Shown in pieces: positions 1 through 5,549 of a stretch of 5,571 nucleotides of DNA. The notes under the pieces are model-generated. The model made no database searches and was not told the origin of the DNA. It saw nothing but the letters and a program-made list of their open reading frames with translations. Made by a program: the position numbers and the translations under genes. Each line of letters starts with the position of its first letter. The first letter of the stretch is position 1. This DNA is from Odoribacteraceae bacterium (GTDB taxonomy: Bacteria; Bacteroidota; Bacteroidia; Bacteroidales; Marinifilaceae). The stretch spans positions 1 to 5,571 of the forward strand of contig JAIRXZ010000074.1 of NCBI GenBank assembly GCA_031267995.1. The letters run 5' to 3'.

Positions 1-212
1 GCAAAGAGGAGGCGGTAGGGGATCATTTGAAGGGCGGCGATGACGGCGCCGGAGGGGTCGCGGCGGGCGATGGTGTTTCGCTCGCTGTATTTGCCGTTGA
101 AGTAGAGGCTGATGAACTCCTCGGTGTCGCCAAAGCAGAGGCGCCAGAGGGCGATGACGCCGGGGCGCGCCGGGGGGGCGCCGGGGGGGTCAGGGGTGGT
201 ACTCGGCGACAC
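1..212 (-). CDS. GNAT-family N-acetyltransferase, 5' part only (gene continues past the left edge)
   Basis: Only the first 70 or so codons are inside the window. The conserved segment from about residue 21 (ALWRLCFGDTEEF, then SLYF, then IAALQMIPY near residues 58-66) matches the N-terminus of Bacteroidota GNAT/Eis-like acetyltransferases, which transfer an acetyl group from acetyl-CoA to an amine. The substrate cannot be told. No ATG lies in frame before this segment. The first usable start going upstream is GTG at 212-210, preceded by the purine-rich GAAAAAG. It would give an unusual Pro/Gly/Ala-rich leader of about 18 residues and a 23-bp overlap with the end of the DUF2156 gene, implying cotranscription and coupled translation. 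The start is uncertain because the leader is encoded by the G7 repeat. The acetyl-CoA binding loop would lie outside the window, so family membership rests on the N-terminal signature alone. Confidence 0.66.
   Translation of the reverse strand, partial: MSPSTTPDPPGAPPARPGVIALWRLCFGDTEEFISLYFNGKYSERNTIARRDPSGAVIAALQMIPYRLLF
169..189. repeat. 11-bp direct repeat containing two G7 tracts
   Basis: GCCGGGGGGG occurs at 169-178 and again at 180-189, a period of 11 bp. Each copy ends in an uninterrupted run of seven G. The repeat abuts the TGA stop of the DUF2156 gene (190-192) and falls in the presumed first codons of the GNAT gene. The unit is not a multiple of three, so gain or loss of one unit, or of single Gs, would shift the GNAT reading frame. 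Whether it actually varies cannot be seen from one sequence. Confidence 0.75.
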
Positions 213-1083
213 CTTTTTCGAGGAGAAGGTAGGGGTGGTAGGAGCCTTTGGCTTGTCGCAGGCCGGGGATGCCGAGGTCTTCCTCCCTATTAATATAGGT
301 GTAGTGTTCGGGGACGCGGCGGGCGAGTTCCTGGTTGATCATGTTGTAGGCCCCGCCGATGGAGGCGTCGGCTTTTTCGATGTGTATGCCGAAGGTGTCG
401 GTGGTGACGGGGGCGCCGTAGGCGAAGGCGACGAGTTTGCCGTTGACGCGGATGGCGCCTCCGAGGAGCTGGAGTTCGGCGACGTGGTTGAGGGCGAGGG
501 TCATGGCTTGTCGCTCGTTGCGGAGGCTTTCGGAGGGGGCGTCGCCGTGGCGGAGGCACCATTCTTCCTCGAGTTGGAGACATTCGGGCGCCAGCGACGG
601 GGTGAGGGGAAGGTACTCGTGGGCGTAGGTGCGGAGGAATTTGTTGACGTGGTTGCGCTTGGCCTGGAGGTACTTGCCGCGGAGTTCGACGAGGTCGCGG
701 CGGAGGTAGAGGTAGTCGAAATAGTCGCGGTTGGCGTGGTAGCGGAAGGCGCCGGGAAAGGCTTCGTCCAGCCAGGGGGCCAGGCGGGGGATGATGCCGA
801 AGAGGCGCGTGGGGCGGTCGTGCTGCCGGTCCTCCTCGATGAGCAGTTGGAGGGCGCGCGTGCTGTCGTCGCCGCCCGGTGGGAGGATGTAGACGGTGCG
901 GGTGCGCTCGAGGAGGAGGCGGAGGACGGGGGTGCCGCCGATGAAGGCGTAGCTGGCGTCCGTGAGGAACTGCCAGCTGTAGAGGTTGACGAACGAGAGG
1001 TTACAATCCCTGTTGTCCAGGGTGGGGAGGAGGGGGGCGAGCAGGTCGCGATCCTCGAGGTTGATTTTTTTGAACGTTATCAT
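190..1083 (-). CDS. DUF2156 protein (phosphatidylglycerol lysyltransferase C-terminal domain-like)
   Basis: This is a soluble protein of 297 residues with no signal peptide or membrane segment. It resembles the stand-alone DUF2156 proteins of Bacteroidota, built from two GNAT-like lobes and related to the cytosolic catalytic domain of MprF (lysyl-phosphatidylglycerol synthase). Visible family features are the N-terminal LDNRDCNLSFVNLYSW (residues 22-37), GKYLQAKRNHVNKF (136-149), the strand-turn GKLVAFAYG (215-223) and the C-terminal block INREEDLGIPGLRQAKGSYHP (264-284). It lacks the flippase membrane domain of MprF, so lipid lysination should not be assumed. Its substrate is unknown. I chose ATG 1083 because family members begin close to MITFKK and because AAGAAACA lies 3 nt upstream, exactly as before the divergent gene at 1273. 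An in-frame ATG at 1098 would add five residues (MEETQ). The stop is TGA at 192-190. The following GNAT gene overlaps its end, so the two probably form an operon. Confidence 0.85.
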   Translation of the reverse strand: MITFKKINLEDRDLLAPLLPTLDNRDCNLSFVNLYSWQFLTDASYAFIGGTPVLRLLLERTRTVYILPPGGDDSTRALQLLIEEDRQHDRPTRLFGIIPRLAPWLDEAFPGAFRYHANRDYFDYLYLRRDLVELRGKYLQAKRNHVNKFLRTYAHEYLPLTPSLAPECLQLEEEWCLRHGDAPSESLRNERQAMTLALNHVAELQLLGGAIRVNGKLVAFAYGAPVTTDTFGIHIEKADASIGGAYNMINQELARRVPEHYTYINREEDLGIPGLRQAKGSYHPYLLLEKGVAEYHP

Positions 1084-1086
1084 TTG

Positions 1087-1094
1087 TGTTTCTT
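1087..1094 (-). promoter_or_regulatory. A-rich translation-initiation leader deciding the DUF2156 start
   Basis: On the minus strand AAGAAACA ends 3 nt before ATG 1083, and the wider GGAAGAA is 6 nt from that ATG. The same octamer at the same 3-nt spacing precedes the ATG at 1273 on the other strand. This supports 1083 over the in-frame ATG at 1098. A-rich rather than GGAGG leaders are typical of Bacteroidota. Confidence 0.45.
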
Positions 1095-1114
1095 CCATGT
1101 TTTCGGGTGTTGGC

Positions 1115-1122
1115 GGGGGGGG
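1115..1122. repeat. G8 homopolymer in the DUF2156 leader/upstream region
   Basis: Eight consecutive G on the plus strand (C8 on the mRNA-sense strand of the DUF2156 gene) lie between its candidate -7 element (1141-1148) and its start (1083). This would be in the 5' untranslated region. Length changes here could alter leader structure but would not affect a reading frame if the start is right. Confidence 0.6.
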
Positions 1123-1140
1123 CCGGGGCGCCGGCGATCG

Positions 1141-1148
1141 CGAATATA
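1141..1148 (-). promoter_or_regulatory. Candidate -7 promoter element for the DUF2156-GNAT operon
   Basis: The minus strand reads TATATTCG, one mismatch from the Bacteroidota -7 consensus TAnnTTTG, in a short AT-rich island inside GC-rich DNA. Transcription would start near 1135, giving a leader of roughly 50 nt before ATG 1083. I do not find a TTG-type -33 element about 20 nt upstream, so the call is tentative. The element extends to TATATTCGCGA, which nearly matches the sequence upstream of rlmD. Confidence 0.4.
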
Positions 1149-1197
1149 GCATAAAGTTTTCACATCGCCGGGGGGCGGCGGTGGTCGCCGGTTGTTC

Positions 1198-1228
1198 TTG
1201 CCCGTTGTCGAGATTATTGTTACCTTGC
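1198..1228 (+). promoter_or_regulatory. Candidate Bacteroidota promoter for the CoA-transferase-dgt operon
   Basis: TTG at 1198-1200 (within TTCTTG) is followed by a 20-nt spacer and TACCTTGC at 1221-1228. This fits the Bacteroidota arrangement of a -33 TTG and a -7 TAnnTTTG, with TACCTTGC reading like the common TACCTTTGC minus one T. A start near 1235 would leave an AT-rich leader of about 40 nt before the ATG at 1273. A weak sigma70-like alternative (TTGTTA, 17 nt, ATAAAA at 1218-1246) is also present, but I think it less likely in this kind of organism. Confidence 0.4.
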
Positions 1229-1261
1229 GCCGTTTTTGAATAAAATCGTGTTACAATAAAA

Positions 1262-1269
1262 AAGAAACA
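1262..1269 (+). promoter_or_regulatory. A-rich translation-initiation leader of the CoA-transferase gene
   Basis: AAGAAACA sits 3 nt before the ATG at 1273, inside an A-rich stretch running from about 1254. There is no classical Shine-Dalgarno sequence. The octamer and its spacing are identical to those before the divergent DUF2156 start. Confidence 0.45.
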
Positions 1270-1272
1270 ACC

Positions 1273-2583
1273 ATGTATCAAGGCATTAAAACAGTATCTT
1301 TCGCGGAGGCGGTGAAGGCCGTCAAGTCGGGCGACCGCGTTCACGTGCACAGCGTGGCGTGCGCGCCGAGTGGCCTCATCCAGGCTTTGTGCGACCGCGG
1401 CCGCGGCGGCGAGTTGAAGAACGTTAGCATCCAGCACCTGCACACGGAGGGGCCGGCGCCGTACGCGGGCGAGGCGTTCGAGGGGATTTTCCAGCTGGAG
1501 TCGTACTTCGTGGGGGGTAACGTGCGGCGCGACACGCAGGCGGGGTTCGCCGATTACGTGCCCGTGCACCTGGGGGAGACGCAGCGGCTGATCCGCTCCG
1601 GGGTGCACCCGATTGCCGTGGCGATGATCCAGGTGTGCCCGCCGGATAAGCACGGTTTTGTCTCCATGGGCACCTCCGTGGACGCGACGCTGGCGGCCGT
1701 CCAGAACGCCGGGACGGTGATCGCCGTCATCAATCCCAACGTGCCCCGCGCCTGGGGGGATGCCATGATCCGGCTCTCCGATATCGACATTTTTTGCGAG
1801 GATGATACCCCCCTCATCGAGGCGCACACGGCGCCGCTGAGCGAGGAGGACGCGCTGATTGGTAAGCATTGCGCCGCGCTCGTGGAGGACGGGGCGACCC
1901 TCCAGATGGGCATCGGCGCTATCCCCAACGCCGTCCTGGCGCAGCTGGGGAACCACAAGGATCTGGGCATACACACGGAGATGTTCGCCGACGGCGTGCT
2001 GCCGCTGTACGAGAAAGGGGTGATTAATAACCGCGCCAAGAAGCTGGACAGGGGGAAGATGGTGTCGACGTTCCTCATGGGATCCCGCGCCGTCTACGAC
2101 TTTATCGACGACAACCCCGCCGTGGCCATGATGGACGTCGGGTACACGAACGATCCCTTCGTCATCGCCCGGCAGCCCAAGATGACGGCCATCAACTCGG
2201 CGCTGTCGGTGGACATCACGGGGCAGGTGAACGCCGACTCCATCGGCTGCAAGTTCTACAGCGGTTGCGGCGGCCAGCTGGACTTTATCCGCGGCGCGGC
2301 GGCCAGCGAGGGGGGAAAACCGATCATCGCCCTCCCCTCGTCCACCAACAAGGGGATGTCGAAGATCACTCCCGTGCTGCTCCCCGGCGCCGGCGTGGTG
2401 ACGACGCGCTTCGACGTGCACTATGTCGTGACGGAGTTCGGCGCCGTCGACCTCTATGGCAAAACCCTCCAGCAACGCGCCCGCGCGATGATCTCTATCG
2501 CCCACCCGGCACACCGCGAGGAGCTGGACAAGGCCGCTTTCGAGCGCTTCGGCAGCCATTACCACTTCCTCACCAGGGGGTAA
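1273..2583 (+). CDS. Acetyl-CoA hydrolase/transferase family CoA-transferase (4-hydroxybutyrate / butyryl-CoA:acetate type)
   Basis: This cytosolic enzyme of 436 residues is full length for the family. It should exchange CoA between acyl-CoA and a free acid, typically acetyl-CoA with butyrate or 4-hydroxybutyrate, through a glutamyl-CoA thioester. The N-terminal domain (about 1-200) contains QVCPPDKHGFVSMGTSVDA (120-138). The C-terminal domain has the GIGAIPNAVLAQL stretch (213-225), GIHTEMFADG (232-241) with E236 as the presumed catalytic glutamate, SGCGGQLDFIRGA (330-342), and TEFGAVDLYGKTLQQRA (387-403) followed by ISIAHPAHREEL. These features match the 4-hydroxybutyrate/butyrate branch rather than the succinyl-CoA:acetate (AarC) branch. 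Sequence alone does not separate 4-hydroxybutyrate from butyrate or propionate as acceptor, so I give no symbol. The start at 1273 is supported by the AAGAAACA leader and the family-like MYQGIKTVSFAEA opening. It is the first gene of an operon with dgt, whose start is 3 bp after this stop. Confidence 0.9.
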   Translation: MYQGIKTVSFAEAVKAVKSGDRVHVHSVACAPSGLIQALCDRGRGGELKNVSIQHLHTEGPAPYAGEAFEGIFQLESYFVGGNVRRDTQAGFADYVPVHLGETQRLIRSGVHPIAVAMIQVCPPDKHGFVSMGTSVDATLAAVQNAGTVIAVINPNVPRAWGDAMIRLSDIDIFCEDDTPLIEAHTAPLSEEDALIGKHCAALVEDGATLQMGIGAIPNAVLAQLGNHKDLGIHTEMFADGVLPLYEKGVINNRAKKLDRGKMVSTFLMGSRAVYDFIDDNPAVAMMDVGYTNDPFVIARQPKMTAINSALSVDITGQVNADSIGCKFYSGCGGQLDFIRGAAASEGGKPIIALPSSTNKGMSKITPVLLPGAGVVTTRFDVHYVVTEFGAVDLYGKTLQQRARAMISIAHPAHREELDKAAFERFGSHYHFLTRG

Positions 2584-2586
2584 GGG

Positions 2587-3933
2587 ATGGACTGGAACAC
2601 CCTCCTCTCCGCCCGTCGGCAGCAACCGGGGAGCGCGCCCACGCTCTTCCGGTCGCACGACCGGTCGCAATTCCAGCGCGACTACGACCGCATGATCTTC
2701 TCCTCCCCTTTCCGCCGCCTGCAAAACAAGACGCAGGTGTTCCCGCTGCCCGGCAGCGTCTTCGTCCACAACCGGCTAACACATAGCCTGGAAGTGGCCA
2801 GCGTCGGGCGATCCCTCGGCGTGAAGATCGCGCAACTCGTCCGCGAGGCCGAGGCGATGGAAAACCCGGATATCCAGGAGGAAATCGGCACCATCGTCAG
2901 CACCGCCTGCCTCGCCCACGACCTCGGCAACCCGCCCTTCGGGCACTCCGGCGAGGAGGCCATCTCGGACTTCTTCCTCGAAGGCGAGGGGCAGTACCTC
3001 AAGAAGATGCTCACCGACGACGAGTGGGCGGACATCAGCCGGTTCGAGGGAAACGCCAACGCCTTCCGCCTCCTCACCCACACCTTCCACGGGCGGCGAC
3101 CGGGGGGCTACTCGATGACCTTCGCCTCCCTCGCCTCCATCGTCAAGTACCCCCACGAGGCGCGCGCCGCCGGCAAGGAACGCAAGTACGGCTTCTTCCA
3201 AAGCGAAAAAGAGACCTTCCGCGAGGTCGCCGACACCCTCGGAATGACGCGCCTCTCGGACTCCCCCCTGCGCTACGCCCGCCACCCGCTGGTCTACCTC
3301 GTCGAGGCCGCCGACGACATCTGCTACCAGATCATGGACATCGAGGACTCCCACAAACTCAACATCCTCACCCACGACGAGGCCGTCAACGCCCTCACCA
3401 ATTTCTACGACCGCGAGCGGGATACCGAAGAACTCAAAACCATCGCCCGCACCCGCAAAATCGTCACCGACGGCAACGAGTACATCGCCTTCCTCCGCGC
3501 CGGCATCATCAACAAACTCATCAACGCCTGCGCCGACGTCTTCCGCCAGCACTACGCCGACATCATGGCCGGCGCCTTCACCGGCAGCCTCGTCCAGCAA
3601 CTGCCACCCGCGCTCAAAAGCGCCTACGAAGCCTGCACCGCCCTCGCCTACGGGCGCATATACCACGCCGCCGTCGTCACACAAATACAAATCGCCGGCT
3701 TCAAGATACTCGCCACCATACTCAAAGAGTACATCGACGCCATCCTCAAGCCGGGCACTTACTACGCCAGGAACATCCTCTCCATCATGCCGGGACAATA
3801 CCGCGTCCGCCCGGAGGACTCCCTCTACACCAAGATACAAACCGTCACCGACTACGTCTCCGGGATGACCGACTCCTACGCCCTCAACCTCTACCGCAAA
3901 ATCAAGGGGATCGACCTCCCCGACCTTACCTAA
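2587..3933 (+). CDS. dgt: Deoxyguanosinetriphosphate triphosphohydrolase (HD-domain dNTPase)
   Basis: It hydrolyses dGTP (and often other dNTPs) to the deoxynucleoside and triphosphate in the cytosol, trimming dNTP pools. In some bacteria such enzymes also limit phage. The 448-residue protein is complete. Metal-binding HD residues are visible: H66 in NRLTHSLEV, H111-D112 in ACLAHDLGNPPFGH, and the late aspartate in EAADDICYQIMDIED (D243 or D244). Other family marks are the N-terminal FSSPFRRLQNKTQVFPL (38-54), H120 after the HD pair, and RFEGNANAFRLL (152-163). The ATG is 3 bp after the TAA of the CoA-transferase gene, with AGGGGG 6 nt upstream (2575-2580), so translation is probably coupled. 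It is somewhat shorter than E. coli Dgt, and the exact substrate range cannot be read from sequence. Its TAA overlaps the stop of the convergent rlmD gene. Confidence 0.93.
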   Translation: MDWNTLLSARRQQPGSAPTLFRSHDRSQFQRDYDRMIFSSPFRRLQNKTQVFPLPGSVFVHNRLTHSLEVASVGRSLGVKIAQLVREAEAMENPDIQEEIGTIVSTACLAHDLGNPPFGHSGEEAISDFFLEGEGQYLKKMLTDDEWADISRFEGNANAFRLLTHTFHGRRPGGYSMTFASLASIVKYPHEARAAGKERKYGFFQSEKETFREVADTLGMTRLSDSPLRYARHPLVYLVEAADDICYQIMDIEDSHKLNILTHDEAVNALTNFYDRERDTEELKTIARTRKIVTDGNEYIAFLRAGIINKLINACADVFRQHYADIMAGAFTGSLVQQLPPALKSAYEACTALAYGRIYHAAVVTQIQIAGFKILATILKEYIDAILKPGTYYARNILSIMPGQYRVRPEDSLYTKIQTVTDYVSGMTDSYALNLYRKIKGIDLPDLT

Positions 3934-5327
3934 TCCCGCCGCTCCAGCAACACGATATTCTCCACGTGATGCGTCTGCGGGAACATGTCCACCGGCTGCA
4001 CCGCCGCCACGCGGTACCCCTCCAGCATCAACCCCACGTCCCGCGCCTGCGTCGCCGGGTTGCAGCTCACGTACACCACCCGCCGCGCCCCGGCACGCGC
4101 GATCGCCTCCACCACCGCCGGGTGCATCCCCGCCCGCGGCGGATCCGTGATCACCACGTCCGGCCGGCCATGCGCGTCCAGCAGCCCCCCCGACAACACC
4201 TCCTTCATGTCCCCGGCGATAAACGTCGCGTTGTCAACTCCGTTCATCCTCGCGTTCACCCGCGCGTCATCGATCGCCTCCTGCACGTACTCCACCCCCA
4301 CCACGCGCCGCGCCCCGGCGGCCGCGAACAAGGCAATCGTCCCCGTCCCCGTGTACAGGTCGTACACCAGCTCCTTCCCCGTCAACCCCGCCATCTCTCT
4401 CGCCCGCCGGTACAACTCCCGCGCCTGCACCGGGTTCGTCTGGTAAAACGACTTCGGCCCCACGCGAAACCGTAACCCCTCCATCTCCTCGAAAATACAC
4501 GGCTCCCCGGCAAACGTCACCATCTCCAGGTCGGAAACCGAATCGTTCCCCTTCTCGTTCACCGCGAACTGCAACGACGCGATCGACGGGAACTCCCTCC
4601 TGATCCCCTCCAGCACCGCCTCGCGCCCGCCGCGATCATCCTCCCCGAACACCACGATCACCATCACCTCCCCCGTCGTCGACGTGCGGACGATCAGCCC
4701 CCGCAGCAGCCCCCGTCGCTCCCTCGCGGAATAAAAACTCGCCCCCCGTTCCATCGCCAGCCGCCGCGTGAAATTGCGGATAGCGTTCGACGGCTCCCCC
4801 TGCAAGTGGCACCACTCCACGTCCACCACCTTGTCAAACAGCCCCGGCGCGTGAAACCCCAGCGCCGGCGACGGCCCCACGGCCACGCCGCTCTCCACCT
4901 CCTCGCGCGTCAGGAACCGCCGGTCGCTAAACGTGAACTCCAGCTTGTTGCGATACTCCCTCGTCCTCGCCGACCCTATGATCGGGTCTATCGCCGGCAA
5001 CTCCGCGTGTCCCACCCGTCTCAGCGCGTCCTCCACCTCTTGTTGCTTGAACGCCAGCTGCGCCTCGTACGGCATATTTTGCCAGCAGCACCCCCCGCAC
5101 GTCCCGAAATGCGCGCAAAACGGCGTCACCCTGCCCGGCGACAACACCCTCGTCCTCACCACGAACCCTTCCATGAATCGGCTCCTGCTCCGCGTCACCT
5201 GCACGTCCACCACGTCTCCCGGCACGGTACCCGGCACGAACACCACTTTCTCCCCGGTGTACCCGATCGCCTTCCCCCCGGCGGCCACTTTTACAATCTC
5301 GATCCCTTCCAGTAACGGTTTTTTCAT
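3930..5327 (-). CDS. rlmD: 23S rRNA (uracil-C5)-methyltransferase, RlmD/RumA type
   Basis: This SAM-dependent enzyme methylates C5 of a uridine in 23S rRNA (U1939 in E. coli for RlmD). The protein has 465 residues. A TRAM domain occupies about 1-60. An Fe-S cluster is indicated by C71-X5-C77-X2-C80 plus C173 (EWCHL), which points to the RlmD/RlmC side of the family rather than TrmA. The Rossmann catalytic domain shows FYQTNPVQA (294-302), the SAM loop VYDLYTGTGT (321-330), DPPRAG (395-400), the nucleophile C422 in SCNPATQARD, and the general-base glutamate E456 in HHVENIVLLE. All key residues are present. I chose ATG 5327 because MKKPLLEGIEIVKVA begins the TRAM domain in the usual way. The frame stays open upstream, but that extension is Arg/Ser-rich, unlike the family, and crosses a promoter-like element. 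Transcribed alone, convergent with dgt. Assignment to position 1939 rather than 747 is inferred. Confidence 0.92.
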   Translation of the reverse strand: MKKPLLEGIEIVKVAAGGKAIGYTGEKVVFVPGTVPGDVVDVQVTRSRSRFMEGFVVRTRVLSPGRVTPFCAHFGTCGGCCWQNMPYEAQLAFKQQEVEDALRRVGHAELPAIDPIIGSARTREYRNKLEFTFSDRRFLTREEVESGVAVGPSPALGFHAPGLFDKVVDVEWCHLQGEPSNAIRNFTRRLAMERGASFYSARERRGLLRGLIVRTSTTGEVMVIVVFGEDDRGGREAVLEGIRREFPSIASLQFAVNEKGNDSVSDLEMVTFAGEPCIFEEMEGLRFRVGPKSFYQTNPVQARELYRRAREMAGLTGKELVYDLYTGTGTIALFAAAGARRVVGVEYVQEAIDDARVNARMNGVDNATFIAGDMKEVLSGGLLDAHGRPDVVITDPPRAGMHPAVVEAIARAGARRVVYVSCNPATQARDVGLMLEGYRVAAVQPVDMFPQTHHVENIVLLERRD

Positions 5328-5344
5328 GATTTTAAAATTAGTGT

Positions 5345-5360
5345 CGCGAATGTACGCGAA
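5345..5360 (-). promoter_or_regulatory. Candidate rlmD promoter with a doubled TTCGCG motif
   Basis: On the minus strand TACATTCG (5354-5347) is one mismatch from the Bacteroidota -7 consensus TAnnTTTG. It would give a very short AT-rich leader of about 14 nt before ATG 5327. TTCGCG occurs twice on this strand, at 5360-5355 and 5350-5345, exactly 10 bp apart, overlapping the -7 element. No convincing -33 TTG is present, so an operator or activator site is possible but unproven. Confidence 0.4.
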
Positions 5361-5472
5361 ATACCGTGAAAGCCCCGGCGGCGACATCGCCATCGAGGAC
5401 TTTATTTGCCGATGATAACGCTGTCGCGGGGGATAAAAGCGCCCCGAAAGAGAAAAAGAGAGCAAATACCCT

Positions 5473-5495
5473 CGAAGGAATCGGGAATTCCTTCG
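5473..5495. repeat. Perfect inverted repeat (9-bp arms, 5-nt loop) at the edge of the repeat array
   Basis: CGAAGGAAT (5473-5481) is followed by CGGGA and the exact reverse complement ATTCCTTCG (5487-5495). The right arm is the start of the first 21-bp repeat, so the left arm is an inverted partial copy of the repeat. No T-run follows on either strand, so it does not look like an intrinsic terminator. Confidence 0.75.
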
Positions 5496-5549
5496 CGAGA
5501 ATCGTCGATTCCTTCGCGACAATTCCCGATTCCTTCGCGAGAATCGTGA
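5487..5549. repeat. 21-bp tandem repeat, three copies plus a degenerate fourth reaching the window edge
   Basis: The 12-base core ATTCCTTCGCGA recurs exactly at 5487-5498, 5508-5519 and 5529-5540, a strict 21-bp period. The 9-bp remainders differ: GAATCGTCG, CAATTCCCG and GAATCGTGA, so copies 1 and 3 are nearly identical. A degenerate fourth unit may begin at ATTGTTTTGAAG (5550), and the array may continue outside the window. Each unit contains the palindrome TCGCGA, and GAATCG-T-CGATTC (5499-5511) forms a further inverted repeat across the boundary of copies 1 and 2. Confidence 0.88.

Noticed and set aside
112..1149. A plus-strand open frame of 345 codons
   Set aside because: It is antisense to the DUF2156 gene, very rich in Gly, Glu, Ala and Val with no recognisable domain.
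190..2769. A continuous minus-strand open frame of 859 codons covering the CoA-transferase gene and the DUF2156 gene
   Set aside because: Only the last 297-302 codons are protein-like. The upstream part is the antisense of the CoA-transferase gene, Arg/His/Val-rich and kept open by high third-position GC.
2776..3840. A minus-strand open frame of 354 codons
   Set aside because: It is antisense to the dGTPase gene, whose HD motifs and codon bias are unmistakable. Composition is Gly/Val/Asp-rich without motifs.
3024..4475. A plus-strand open frame of 483 codons spanning dgt and rlmD
   Set aside because: It consists of Arg/His/Pro-rich out-of-frame translation crossing two real genes on opposite strands.
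5427..5446. A short hairpin CGGGG/CCCCG resembling a terminator
   Set aside because: The stem is only 5 bp with a 10-nt loop, followed by an A-rich rather than T-rich run on the plus strand, and there is no plus-strand gene just before it.
5338..5480. A signal-peptide-like stretch (RVFALFFSFGALLSPATALSSA) in a minus frame ending at a TAA just before rlmD
   Set aside because: It has no start codon before the hydrophobic stretch within the window, and codon use does not match the strongly GC-biased genes. Probably chance.
5328..5522. N-terminal extension of RlmD to an ATG at 5522 (65 extra residues)
   Set aside because: The extension is Arg/Ser-rich and includes the 21-bp repeat. The family N-terminus (TRAM domain) begins right at ATG 5327, and a promoter-like element lies inside the extension.
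5487..5549. The 21-bp repeats as a CRISPR array
   Set aside because: The repeats are directly contiguous with only 9-bp variable remainders, far too short for spacers, and no cas gene is nearby.
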